A stretch of 64,000 nt of DNA. It comes from RUG11237 sp050874665 (GTDB taxonomy: Bacteria > Bacillota > Clostridia > Lachnospirales > Lachnospiraceae). The stretch is taken from NCBI GenBank assembly GCA_050874665.1, contig JBNMLC010000011.1, positions 1 through 64,000 of the forward strand. Direction: 5' to 3'. How positions within the stretch are numbered: position 1 is the first letter of the stretch; every line of letters begins with the position of its first letter. Below the pieces are notes generated by a model. It was given only the letters and a program-made list of their open reading frames with translations. It did no database searches and was not told where the DNA came from. The position numbers were made by a program, and so were the translations under genes. This document shows positions 9,655-17,896 of the stretch, one piece after another.

Positions 9655-11259
9655 ATGAGCAAAATGAAAAAAATCGCTGTATTCCTCTGTGTTGTGTGCT
9701 TAGCATGCGGTGCAGGGTATGGAATTAAGGCAAGTGCAACAGAAAACAGCCAGCCTGTATTTAAAAACGGCATTTATATGGGCAGTATCAATGCGGCAGG
9801 AAAGACTGTAGATGAAGTAAAGAAAGAAATTGAAGAATATGTAGAGGAATTGAAAGAAAAGACCATTACCTTGACAGTGTTTGATAATAATGTGGAGGTT
9901 AAAGGGGCAGAGTTTGGCATTTCCTGTGCAAATTCCGACGTACTTACAGAAGCTTTAGAGTACGGAACAAAAGGGAATATTATTGAAAGATACAAGGCTT
10001 TAAAAGATTTGGAAAATCAGCCAATTGAGTATAATATTGATTTAGATGTGGATGATGAAATGCTTCGCAATGTGGTTGTGGAAAAGTGTGAAGTCTTTAA
10101 TCAGGATGCGGAAGATGCAACATTAGAGAAAACTTCCGGTGGTTTTAATGTCATAGAAGGCAAAGACGGAATTGTAGTAAATGAAGAAGAAACCATCAGC
10201 AAATTAAAGGAATTTATCACTAAGGAATGGAAAGGTGAAGCTGCAGATTTTGAAGTTAGTGTGGAAGTGGAAAAACCGCGAGGAGATGCAGAACAATTAG
10301 CTAAGGTAAAAGATGTTCTTGGTTCATTTTCTACCAGTTATTCAAGTTCCGGTGCTTCCCGTTCTACGAATGTAGAGAACGGAACGAAGTTAATCAATGG
10401 CTCACTCCTTTATCCGGGAGATACCTTTTCTATGTATGAAACAGTAAGTCCGTTTACCGAAGAAAATGGTTATTATCTTGCAGGCTCTTATCTGAATGGT
10501 AAGGTAGTAGAAAGCTTTGGTGGTGGTATCTGCCAGGTAAGTTCTACATTATATAATGCGGTGTTAAGAGCAGAGTTACAGGTAGACGAAAGACATAATC
10601 ACTCTATGATTGTTAATTATGTGGATCGTTCTGCGGATGCAGCTATTTCAGGAACAGCGAAGGATTTGAAATTTACCAACGATACAGATTATCCAATTTA
10701 CATAGAAGGATACACATCGGGGAAAACAGTATATTTCACAATTTATGGATGTGAAACAAGAGATACTGTAAACAGGAAAGTAAGCTTTGAAAGTGTAACA
10801 GTCAGCACAACGGAACCGGGTGCACCAAATATCGTTGCAGATGGCGGACAGGGTATTGGTTATGTTAAAGTAACACAGTCAGCACATACCGGTTATGTGG
10901 CAGAACTTTATAAAATAGTAACAGAAAATGGTGTACAGGTAAGCCGTGAACGTGTAAATAAGAGCACCTACCAGATGTCACCACAGTATGTCACAGTAGG
11001 TACAGCAAGTGCAGATCCAAATGCAGTGGCAGCGATTAATGGTGCGATTGCTACAGGAGATTTAGCTACCATAAAATCCGTAGCAGCAACCTATGCGGCG
11101 GCAGCAACAGATCCAAATGCAGCAGCAGCATTACAGCAGCAGTTATGGCAGCAGCAGCAACAGCAGATACTACAACAGCAACAACAGCAGTTACAACAAC
11201 AACAGCAGGCAGCAACAGAGGTTTCACCAAATGAGGTGCCACAGGAAGCTGCTCAGTAA
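9655..11259 (+). CDS. VanW-family exported protein with polyglutamine tail
   Basis: 534 residues with a signal peptide or membrane anchor at about 1-29 (IAVFLCVVCLACGAGYGI). Residues ~35-205 resemble the peptidoglycan-binding region often found before VanW (two similar sub-repeats, VNEEETISKLKEF). The VanW domain occupies ~206-345 and carries the family signature GGGICQVSSTLYNA. A beta-rich stretch follows, then an unusual tail from about 490 with runs of 5-7 glutamines broken by Leu or Ile. VanW proteins are linked to cell-wall or glycopeptide-related functions but lack a defined activity. GAAGGGG lies 7 nt before ATG 9655. The next gene starts 17 nt downstream, so co-transcription is likely. 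Confidence 0.88.
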   Translation: MSKMKKIAVFLCVVCLACGAGYGIKASATENSQPVFKNGIYMGSINAAGKTVDEVKKEIEEYVEELKEKTITLTVFDNNVEVKGAEFGISCANSDVLTEALEYGTKGNIIERYKALKDLENQPIEYNIDLDVDDEMLRNVVVEKCEVFNQDAEDATLEKTSGGFNVIEGKDGIVVNEEETISKLKEFITKEWKGEAADFEVSVEVEKPRGDAEQLAKVKDVLGSFSTSYSSSGASRSTNVENGTKLINGSLLYPGDTFSMYETVSPFTEENGYYLAGSYLNGKVVESFGGGICQVSSTLYNAVLRAELQVDERHNHSMIVNYVDRSADAAISGTAKDLKFTNDTDYPIYIEGYTSGKTVYFTIYGCETRDTVNRKVSFESVTVSTTEPGAPNIVADGGQGIGYVKVTQSAHTGYVAELYKIVTENGVQVSRERVNKSTYQMSPQYVTVGTASADPNAVAAINGAIATGDLATIKSVAATYAAAATDPNAAAALQQQLWQQQQQQILQQQQQQLQQQQQAATEVSPNEVPQEAAQ

Positions 11260-11275
11260 TATAGAAGGTGTTTCG

Positions 11276-12262
11276 ATGAAAACCGGTAAGGTACCGATCA
11301 ATATTTTAAAACGATCCATTATTAAAGAATTAACACAAACGAATAGCGAAGTCTTAAAAGGAGCCGAAGCTGGGGCAGATTATGCCCTGCTTCGGCTTGA
11401 AATGCTTGAGGACATTGTGGTAACTACGAATATATATGAGGCGTTTGATAAGATGATGGCAGCTTTAGCCATATATAAGGCAGGGAATAATATAGCATGC
11501 AGCGGGGCTACACCTGTTGCTGTTACAGTTTCTATGACATTGCCAAGTACCTTTTCGGAAGCCTCGTTAAAGGAATATATGCAGGCTATGAATGAAGCAG
11601 CTAGAGAATTGAAAGTTGAGATAGCCGGAGGCGATACTAGGGTGTCAGAGCATGTGCAGGTTCCTGTTCTTACCGTGACCGGAATCGGAAAGGCTGACAG
11701 GCACAATGGTATGGAAGAACGTAAAGTTTGTGCAGGTCAGGAACTGGTAGTGAGCAAATGGATAGGAATGGAGGGAGCTCTTTTGTTGGTCCATGCAAAA
11801 GAGGAAGAGTTACAGACCAGATATCCATATGCAATGCTTGACAGGGTAAAGGCAATGGAGCATGAGATGACAGTTCTTACGGAGGCTGCCACCGCCGTTA
11901 AGTCCGATGTGAGTGCTATGCATGATTTATCGGAGGGCGGAATTTTAGGTGGTCTTTGGGAATTTGCACAAAAGCACAGCGTCGGACTGGAAATTGATTT
12001 AAAAAAGATACCTGTAAAGCAGGAAATTATTGAAATCTGTGAATTTTATGAATTAAATCCATATGCACTCCGTTCAGGAGGAAGTCTTTTGATGGCAGTA
12101 AATAATGGTTCTAATCTGGTATGGGAATTGAATAAATTAGGAATAGAGGCAAGTGTTATTGGAAGGATTACCGACGGAAATGACAGAATTATTCTGAATC
12201 AGGAGGAAAAGAGGTATCTGGATTTACCACAGACAGATGAAATATATAAAATCAAATTTTAA
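11276..12262 (+). CDS. AIR-synthase-related (PurM/HypE/ThiL-fold) protein
   Basis: 328 residues with the two-domain fold of the AIR synthase superfamily: an N-terminal ATP-binding half with the acidic AGGDTRVSEHVQVP stretch near residue 125, and a C-terminal half with DLSEGGILGGLWEFA, a typical glycine-rich loop. The frame is open 183 nt further upstream, but that part only mirrors the polyglutamine repeat of the preceding gene; ATG 11276 has GAAGGTG 5 nt before it. It resembles HypE but ends IYKIKF and so lacks the C-terminal cysteine that HypE carbamoylates. It should bind ATP; substrate unknown. It is followed 15 nt later by an Lrp-type regulator and then an aminotransferase, which suggests amino-acid metabolism. 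Confidence 0.8.
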   Translation: MKTGKVPINILKRSIIKELTQTNSEVLKGAEAGADYALLRLEMLEDIVVTTNIYEAFDKMMAALAIYKAGNNIACSGATPVAVTVSMTLPSTFSEASLKEYMQAMNEAARELKVEIAGGDTRVSEHVQVPVLTVTGIGKADRHNGMEERKVCAGQELVVSKWIGMEGALLLVHAKEEELQTRYPYAMLDRVKAMEHEMTVLTEAATAVKSDVSAMHDLSEGGILGGLWEFAQKHSVGLEIDLKKIPVKQEIIEICEFYELNPYALRSGGSLLMAVNNGSNLVWELNKLGIEASVIGRITDGNDRIILNQEEKRYLDLPQTDEIYKIKF

Positions 12263-12277
12263 TTTGGAGGATATATC

Positions 12278-12760
12278 ATGAGAGAGGAAATATTAACTTT
12301 TATAGAAAAAAACAGTCGTGTAGACTTAAAAGAGCTTGCAGTGATGCTTGGGGTGGATGAAGTAGCGGTTGCCAATGAAATGGCAGAGATGGAAAAGGAA
12401 AATATTATTTGCGGTTATCATACGATGATTGACTGGTCGAAGACTTCTACAGAAAAAGTAACTGCTTTGATTGAGGTGCGTGTGACACCGCAGCGTGGAC
12501 AGGGTTTTGATACTATTGCAGAGAGAATTTATAAATATCCGGAAGTACAGTCTGTATATTTGATTTCCGGAGGATACGATTTAATGGTAATACTGGAAGG
12601 AAAGACGCTTCGTCAGGTATCGCAGTTTGTATCTGATAAATTATCAACTCTGGACTCTGTGTTAAGTACGGCAACGCATTTTATTTTGAAAAAATACAAA
12701 GATCACGGAACAATACTTGATACACCGGAAAAAGATGAAAGGATGTTGGTGACACCATGA
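12278..12760 (+). CDS. Lrp/AsnC-family transcriptional regulator
   Basis: 160 residues: N-terminal winged helix (1-60, VDLKELAVMLGVDEVAVANEM) and C-terminal ligand-binding RAM domain (about 68-145, VYLISGGYDLMVILEGK). It should form octamer-type assemblies that respond to an amino acid and control nearby metabolic genes. TTGGAGG lies 7 nt before the ATG. Its stop codon overlaps the start of the aminotransferase (ATGA), so the two are translationally coupled, and the aminotransferase is the likely target or source of effector. The effector cannot be read from sequence. Confidence 0.92.
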   Translation: MREEILTFIEKNSRVDLKELAVMLGVDEVAVANEMAEMEKENIICGYHTMIDWSKTSTEKVTALIEVRVTPQRGQGFDTIAERIYKYPEVQSVYLISGGYDLMVILEGKTLRQVSQFVSDKLSTLDSVLSTATHFILKKYKDHGTILDTPEKDERMLVTP

Positions 12761-13935
12761 GAAATCCACTGTCAGATAAAGTAGTAGAAATTCAACCTTC
12801 CGGAATCCGCAAATTTTTTGATATTGTAAGTGAAATGAAAGACGCCATATCTCTTGGTGTTGGAGAACCGGATTTTGATACCCCGTGGCATATCAGAGAT
12901 GAGGGCATTTATTCTTTAGAAAGAGGAAAGACATTTTATACTTCCAATGCAGGGCTGATAGAGTTACGAAAAGAAATTGCGGCATATTTAAAGCGGCGAG
13001 TGAATGTAGAATACGATCCAAAGACGGAAATGCTGATTACCGTAGGGGGAAGTGAAGCAATCGATTTAGCACTTCGTGCTATGATTAATCCGGGAGATGA
13101 AGTATTAATACCGCAGCCAAGTTATGTGTCTTATCTGCCATGTGCTATTTTGGCAGATGCGGTTCCTGTGATTATAAATTTAAAAGAAGAAAACGAATTT
13201 CGTTTGACGAAAGAGGAGCTGTTGGCTAATATAACACCAAAGACAAAGATTCTGGTTCTTCCGTTTCCAAACAATCCAACAGGTGCTATTATGGAACGAA
13301 AGGATTTAGAGGAAATTGCCCAGGTAGTCATAGAACATGATTTATTTGTGATTTCAGATGAAATATATTCAGAACTGACTTATAAGGAAGGGCATGTTTC
13401 TATTGCAGCGATTCCGGGAATGAAAGAAAGAACTATTTTAATTAATGGCTTTTCTAAGGCGTATGCAATGACAGGATGGCGCTTAGGTTATGCCTGTGCA
13501 CCTCATATTATTATGGAACAAATGGTGAAGATTCATCAGTTTGCTATCATGTGTGCACCCACGAATTCTCAATATGCGGCTGTGGATGCCTTAAAAAATG
13601 GAGATGAAGATGTGAAGGTGATGCGTGAAGCTTATAATCAGAGAAGAAGATATCTGATGCATCGCTTTAAGGAAATGGGTCTGCAGTGTTTTGAACCATA
13701 TGGTGCCTTTTATGTCTTTCCATCAATCAAAGAATTTGGTATGACATCGGAAGAATTTGCAACCAGATTTCTCGAGGAGGAAAAGGTAGCAGTAGTTCCG
13801 GGAACGGCATTTGGTGATTGTGGTGAAGGCTTTCTTCGTATCTCTTATGCCTATTCTTTAGATAACCTTAAAGTTGCATTGGGTAGGTTAGAACGTTTTA
13901 TACAAAAGCTTCGTAAGGAGAGAGAAAATGGCTAA
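12757..13935 (+). CDS. PLP-dependent class I/II aminotransferase
   Basis: 392 residues, fold type I. The Schiff-base lysine is K234 in GFSKAYAMTGWR; PFPNNPTGA and SDEIYSEL are the usual cofactor-binding motifs, and the arginine that binds the substrate carboxylate lies in FLRISYAYS near the C-terminus. The sequence is of the aspartate/aromatic aminotransferase (AspC/PatA) subgroup: transfers an amino group from an amino acid to 2-oxoglutarate. The start overlaps the Lrp gene and its end overlaps trmL by 8 nt, so these three genes form one tight operon. Exact substrate is undecided. Confidence 0.93.
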   Translation: MRNPLSDKVVEIQPSGIRKFFDIVSEMKDAISLGVGEPDFDTPWHIRDEGIYSLERGKTFYTSNAGLIELRKEIAAYLKRRVNVEYDPKTEMLITVGGSEAIDLALRAMINPGDEVLIPQPSYVSYLPCAILADAVPVIINLKEENEFRLTKEELLANITPKTKILVLPFPNNPTGAIMERKDLEEIAQVVIEHDLFVISDEIYSELTYKEGHVSIAAIPGMKERTILINGFSKAYAMTGWRLGYACAPHIIMEQMVKIHQFAIMCAPTNSQYAAVDALKNGDEDVKVMREAYNQRRRYLMHRFKEMGLQCFEPYGAFYVFPSIKEFGMTSEEFATRFLEEEKVAVVPGTAFGDCGEGFLRISYAYSLDNLKVALGRLERFIQKLRKERENG

Positions 13936-14425
13936 GTTAAATATTGTACTGCATCAACCGGAGATACCAGCCAATACTGGTAATATTGGAAGAACTTGTG
14001 TTGCAACAGGTACCAGACTTCACTTAATTGAACCATTAGGATTCCAGTTAAATGAAAAGGAAATCAAGCGTGCCGGTATGGATTACTGGAATGATTTAGA
14101 GGTAATTCGTTACGTGAATTTTGAAGAATTTTTAGAAAAAAATCCGGGAGCAAAGATTTATTATGCAACAACAAAGGCACAGCATACCTATACGGAAGTG
14201 AATTACGAACCGGACTGCTATATTATGTTCGGAAAAGAGAGTGCGGGGATACCGGAAGAAATTTTAGTGGGTCATCCGGATACTTGCATTCGAATTCCGA
14301 TGCTTGATTCTATACGTTCCTTGAATTTGTCTAATTCAGTGGCAATTGTGTTATATGAAGCATTGCGCCAGAATAACTTTGACCATATGCAGATGGAAGG
14401 CGAATTACACAGACTGCACTGGTAA
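13928..14425 (+). CDS. trmL: tRNA (cytidine(34)-2'-O)-methyltransferase
   Basis: 165 residues, a complete single-domain SPOUT methyltransferase. Motif 1 is HQPEIPANTGNIGRTC at the N-terminus, motif 2 MFGKESAGIPEEIL and motif 3 IPMLDSIRSLNLSNSVAIV form the trefoil knot that binds S-adenosylmethionine. TrmL methylates the 2'-hydroxyl of the wobble base in certain leucine tRNAs. The gene overlaps the aminotransferase end by 8 nt and closes the operon; the hairpin at 14519-14549 follows. Confidence 0.95.
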   Translation: MAKLNIVLHQPEIPANTGNIGRTCVATGTRLHLIEPLGFQLNEKEIKRAGMDYWNDLEVIRYVNFEEFLEKNPGAKIYYATTKAQHTYTEVNYEPDCYIMFGKESAGIPEEILVGHPDTCIRIPMLDSIRSLNLSNSVAIVLYEALRQNNFDHMQMEGELHRLHW

Positions 14426-14518
14426 GAGTGAAAAACTTAAAACAATGAAAGAAATATTATGTGAAAGACCTATTGATTTGGTCTCCTAAGATTTCAAATA
14501 ATTGCAGAAAATCAAAAC

Positions 14519-14549
14519 AAGAGCAACCGATTTCAATCCGGTTGCTCTT
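14519..14549. terminator. Hairpin between convergent genes, likely bidirectional terminator
   Basis: AAGAGCAACCG pairs with CGGTTGCTCTT (11 bp). Read leftward it is followed by TTGTTTTGATTTT, a better T-tract than on the + side, so it serves at least the minus-strand operon ending at 14595. Confidence 0.7.
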
Positions 14550-14594
14550 CTTGTCAAAATACTCATTATGAAACGTTTGTGAATCATACAATCT

Positions 14595-15188
14595 TTACTC
14601 AAAATTCTTCTGTATCAAATCTGCCAGATATTTGGCAGTACCCTCCACACCCAAAAGACTGCTGTTAATGAGTAAATCCTTGTGATTGATATCATAAGGG
14701 AGATAATGTGCATAGCGTAGGTGGTAAGAATTTCTAGCCTTGTCTACAGCTACAATCATTTTTTCAGCTTCCTGTTTGGATAAATGAAGACGGTTAACAC
14801 AGTTTTCCAAGCGGGCCTCGTAAGGAGCATAAATAAAGATACTAATATGATTTTTCATTTTCTCCAGTATGTAGTCGGAGCAACGTCCCACGATAATGCA
14901 AGATTCCTTTTCTGCCAGATTTAATATTACCTCCCGCTGAGCAGAAAAAATTTTATCTTGGGTAGGAGTAGTTGCGGTTCCTAACGGATACTTCATATTA
15001 AAAAATAGGGAACGGGCTTTTTCTTCTGATTCACTAATTGTGGAAACTGGAAGATTCATTTTATGAGAAACCCTTTCCACAATATCTCTATCATAATATT
15101 CGATACCTAATGAATCTGCAAGTTCACGCGCAATAGGACGTCCCAAGCTTCCGAATTGTCTTGTTATGGTTATTACGTATTTTTTCAT
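14595..15188 (-). CDS. Cytidylate-kinase-like family protein
   Basis: 197 residues of the Cytidylate_kin2 family: N-terminal ITRQFGSLGRPIARELAD is a degenerate P-loop, YDRDIVERVS and IIVGRCSDYIL match conserved blocks. It lacks the textbook GxxGxGK motif of true Cmk, so nucleoside monophosphate kinase activity is uncertain. AAGGAGA precedes the ATG. It is the last gene of a leftward unit behind the PucR-type regulator (38-nt gap) and the ABC ATPase, which places it in the ureide locus; whether it acts in nucleotide salvage there is inference. Confidence 0.82.
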   Translation of the reverse strand: MKKYVITITRQFGSLGRPIARELADSLGIEYYDRDIVERVSHKMNLPVSTISESEEKARSLFFNMKYPLGTATTPTQDKIFSAQREVILNLAEKESCIIVGRCSDYILEKMKNHISIFIYAPYEARLENCVNRLHLSKQEAEKMIVAVDKARNSYHLRYAHYLPYDINHKDLLINSSLLGVEGTAKYLADLIQKNFE

Positions 15189-15226
15189 AAATTTTTCTCC
15201 TTATACTGTATTTGTTGCTTATTTGT

Positions 15227-16858
15227 CTAATTTTGACTTTCCAACAGCTCATAAGCATAAAAACTCAGCAGCAAGATTGTAGAGTCATTGAAATCAGACA
15301 AATTATAGGGCAATAGTTCTTTGATTTTTTCCAGCCGGGAAGCCATGGTATTTCTGTGTATATACAAAGCTTTGGATGTTTCCTTTATGTTGAAGCCACA
15401 TTTAAAATACATATATAAGGTTTCAAATAAAGTAGCATTATTTTGTTCGTCAAATTCAATCAGCGGTTTTAATGCATTTAAGTAAAAGTCCTTCAGGTGT
15501 GGACTTGACATAGAATTTGAAAGTGTATGATAAATAATATCTTCGTTATAGTGAAAAATATGGCTGTCCCTATGAACTTTTTTTCCAATTTGTAAGGAGT
15601 CCATAGCTTCTAAAAAGGTGGACTGGATTGTGTGGATTCCCTGTAGACATTCACTGACACCAATATTGTAGCTTAAGCTTTGAGCGTCCATAATCTCTGC
15701 AACCTGCCGGATAAATTCTTTTGCCATATGCTCCGTATTATGAATGAAAGAGGAACCAGACAAGAAAAATAATATAATATTTTTTTCGTAATTAAATTTA
15801 TAAATAATCTGATTAGAACGAGAAATCTGCCCCCGGATAAGGAAGTCGAACTTTTTACGGATAGCTGCTCTTTCTTCAAATTGTTTATCCAGCCCTATTT
15901 CTGGGTGGATAACGGCGCAAATTCTTGGACTCGTATAATCGAAACCATACAAATTACACTGGGATACCATATCAAATTCCGAAAGATTACCGGATAAAAT
16001 GTTTTGGATAAAGTTATTGTGTTTTTGCAGATTACTTTTCTGCTTTAGAGTATTATTTACGATTTCAATAGCCAGCAAAGACAGAATGCTGAAAACAAAA
16101 TTATATTTATTTGAGGAAAACCCTTCTGTGTTCTCAACAAAACAAAGAAAACCCAATAAATTATCTTTATCCCTTATGGGAAACAGGATTCCGCCAGGTC
16201 TGGTGGTCACTTGAAAATGTTTGTTATCATAGTCATGTAAGATATCTTCCGTTTCTTCCGGGTCAAAAATAAGCTGGTTTTGTGTAAAATCAATGCCTTG
16301 CGGCATTGGATCAGAGTATTCTAAAAATTCTAACCGATTATTGGTCAGGATAACAGGACATTCTATCAGCTGGTAGATGGTATTTAAGGTATCTCTCAAA
16401 GAGTGTTCGTGAATGATGATTTCATTAAGTTTTCGATACATCTGATATACGGTTTCCGTATTTGACATTTCTTCTTTTAATATTTTCCGATATACCATCA
16501 TACTGATTTCAGCAAAATTTTGTTCGAAAGGAATACTGATAATTGGAAAATTTAAACGTTCTGCCTCCTCTATCATAGTTTCGGGAAGCTTATCCAGATA
16601 ACGTTTTAGGGCGATTCCTAAGCCAGCACATTTTTTTTCTGCCAGATCATGAATAAAATTTCGACGGAGATTATCATCATTTATCAGAAAATACCCTGTA
16701 GAAAGAATCAGTTCTCCGCCAATGAGGAAACGTATGGTGTCCGGGTTATCCATAATGTTTACACCGGTAATCACGTTTTCCTTGCCACCTTTGCCGGCAA
16801 TCCATTGAAAATTAGGGATAATCTGCTGTGTGGCAAGCCAATCTATAGATGTACTCAT
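15227..16858 (-). CDS. PucR-family transcriptional regulator
   Basis: 543 residues with the PucR layout: N-terminal PucR domain (about 8-125, VITGVNIMDNPDTIRFL and GGELILSTGY), a central GAF/GGDEF-like region (about 150-450) and a C-terminal helix-turn-helix (about 490-540, FNIKETSKALYIHRNTMASRLEKI). PucR of Bacillus activates purine and allantoin degradation genes. Here it sits between the ABC ATPase and the kinase-like gene in the leftward unit and faces the allantoinase cluster, so it is the obvious local regulator. The 19-bp inverted repeat at 17684-17734 is a candidate binding site. Confidence 0.92.
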   Translation of the reverse strand: MSTSIDWLATQQIIPNFQWIAGKGGKENVITGVNIMDNPDTIRFLIGGELILSTGYFLINDDNLRRNFIHDLAEKKCAGLGIALKRYLDKLPETMIEEAERLNFPIISIPFEQNFAEISMMVYRKILKEEMSNTETVYQMYRKLNEIIIHEHSLRDTLNTIYQLIECPVILTNNRLEFLEYSDPMPQGIDFTQNQLIFDPEETEDILHDYDNKHFQVTTRPGGILFPIRDKDNLLGFLCFVENTEGFSSNKYNFVFSILSLLAIEIVNNTLKQKSNLQKHNNFIQNILSGNLSEFDMVSQCNLYGFDYTSPRICAVIHPEIGLDKQFEERAAIRKKFDFLIRGQISRSNQIIYKFNYEKNIILFFLSGSSFIHNTEHMAKEFIRQVAEIMDAQSLSYNIGVSECLQGIHTIQSTFLEAMDSLQIGKKVHRDSHIFHYNEDIIYHTLSNSMSSPHLKDFYLNALKPLIEFDEQNNATLFETLYMYFKCGFNIKETSKALYIHRNTMASRLEKIKELLPYNLSDFNDSTILLLSFYAYELLESQN

Positions 16859-16889
16859 TCAATAACCAACTCCTTTAATTAAATATAGA

Positions 16890-17633
16890 TTAGTGACTGA
16901 ACGTACGAGCCAGAAATGCTCTGGTTCGAGGATTTTGAGGATTTGTAAATATTTCATTCGATGTGCCTTCTTCAATAATATATCCACCGTCCATAAATAT
17001 TACTCTGTCGGAAACTTCCTTAGCAAAGGTCATTTCGTGCGTGACCACCACCATAGTCATACCTTTATCTGCAAGACCCTTCATAACATCTAAAACATCA
17101 CCGACAATCTGAGGATCCAGAGCCGATGTGGGTTCATCAAACAAAAGCATTTTAGGATGCATGGCAAGAGCTCTTGCTATGGCTACACGTTGTTGCTGAC
17201 CGCCAGAAAGAGATACAGGGTAAGAATCTGCTTTTTCTAATAAACCTACTTCTTCTAAATAATGAAGCGCTTGTTCTTTTGCCTCTTTTTTGGACATTTT
17301 CAAGTTTTTCATGGGTGCCAGCGTAATATTATCTAAAACAGTATAATTTGGAAAAAGATTAAACTTCTGAAATACCATGCCTATTTCTTCGCGAAGTTCC
17401 CTTACATTAATATCAGAAGAGAGAAGATTTTTTCCATTAAAATTCATTTCGGTAACATATGTGGGTTGCTCCAATAAATTAAGGCATCGCAGCAGAGTAC
17501 TTTTACCGGAACCAGAGGGTCCGATAATAGTGACCACTTCACCTTCTTTTATGGAAAGACTGACATCCTTTAAAACCTCAAGGTCGCCGTTATAAGTTTT
17601 TGACAAGTTTTTTAAAGTAAAAAGATTTTCCAT
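16890..17633 (-). CDS. Polar amino-acid-type ABC transporter ATP-binding protein
   Basis: 247 residues, GlnQ/HisP type. Walker A GPSGSGKST at 38-46, signature LSGGQQQRVAIARAL, Walker B LLFDEPTSALDP and the switch histidine in VVVTHEMTFA are all intact. It powers import through the permease at 22651-23352 and the solute-binding lipoprotein at 17897-18823, both on the other strand of the divergent locus. The genomic setting suggests that the solute is a ureide or related nitrogen compound rather than glutamine; this is inference. GGAGGTG lies 6 nt before the ATG. Confidence 0.95.
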   Translation of the reverse strand: MENLFTLKNLSKTYNGDLEVLKDVSLSIKEGEVVTIIGPSGSGKSTLLRCLNLLEQPTYVTEMNFNGKNLLSSDINVRELREEIGMVFQKFNLFPNYTVLDNITLAPMKNLKMSKKEAKEQALHYLEEVGLLEKADSYPVSLSGGQQQRVAIARALAMHPKMLLFDEPTSALDPQIVGDVLDVMKGLADKGMTMVVVTHEMTFAKEVSDRVIFMDGGYIIEEGTSNEIFTNPQNPRTRAFLARTFSH

Positions 17634-17656
17634 AGATTCACCTCCAATTTAAATTT

Positions 17657-17684
17657 ATTATACACGTATCTAAAAAAAAAACAA
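17657..17684 (-). promoter_or_regulatory. Predicted leftward promoter of the ABC ATPase-PucR operon
   Basis: On the minus strand TTGTTT (17684-17679), 16-nt spacer, TATAAT (17662-17657), ending 23 nt before the start codon at 17633. Confidence 0.55.
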
Positions 17685-17734
17685 ATGTGCACAGAAAACA
17701 AAATAAAAGCCCTAATTTGTTTATTGTGCACATT
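17684..17734. promoter_or_regulatory. 19-13-19 inverted repeat, candidate PucR operator
   Basis: Left arm AATGTGCACAGAAAACAAA (17684-17702) and right arm TTTGTTTATTGTGCACATT (17716-17734) are complementary at 17 of 19 positions around a 13-bp centre. Each arm holds a TGTGCACA palindrome (17686-17693 and 17725-17732), 39 bp centre to centre. The left arm abuts the leftward -35 and the right arm overlaps the rightward -35. Confidence 0.6.
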
Positions 17735-17761
17735 GAATGTGGGGAAAATAAAATATATAAT
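17733..17761 (+). promoter_or_regulatory. Predicted rightward promoter of the ureide operon
   Basis: TTGAAT (17733-17738), 17-nt spacer, TATAAT (17756-17761). The -35 box overlaps the right arm of the inverted repeat. Confidence 0.65.
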
Positions 17762-17782
17762 ACAATTAACATAAATGCAAAG

Positions 17783-17812
17783 GAGCAGAGTGTAAAACAC
17801 TTTGCTCTTTTT
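17783..17812 (+). terminator. Leader terminator/attenuator before the solute-binding gene
   Basis: GAGCAGAGTG and CACTTTGCTC form a 10-bp stem with TAAAA loop, followed by five T. It begins about 22 nt after the -10 box and 90 nt before the coding start, so transcripts from the promoter must read through it. Confidence 0.6.
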
Positions 17813-17896
17813 GTGTTTCATGTATTAATAAAGTAAGCTTACTTACAAAACCTAATAGTTACGCATTAATTCAAATATGAAATGGAGGAAATCAGT

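Noticed and set aside
11093..11275. N-terminal extension of the AIR-synthase-like protein rich in Gln, Ser, Tyr and Asn
   Set aside because: It is only the alternative reading frame of the polyglutamine-coding DNA of the VanW gene; a proper ribosome site and start lie at 11276.
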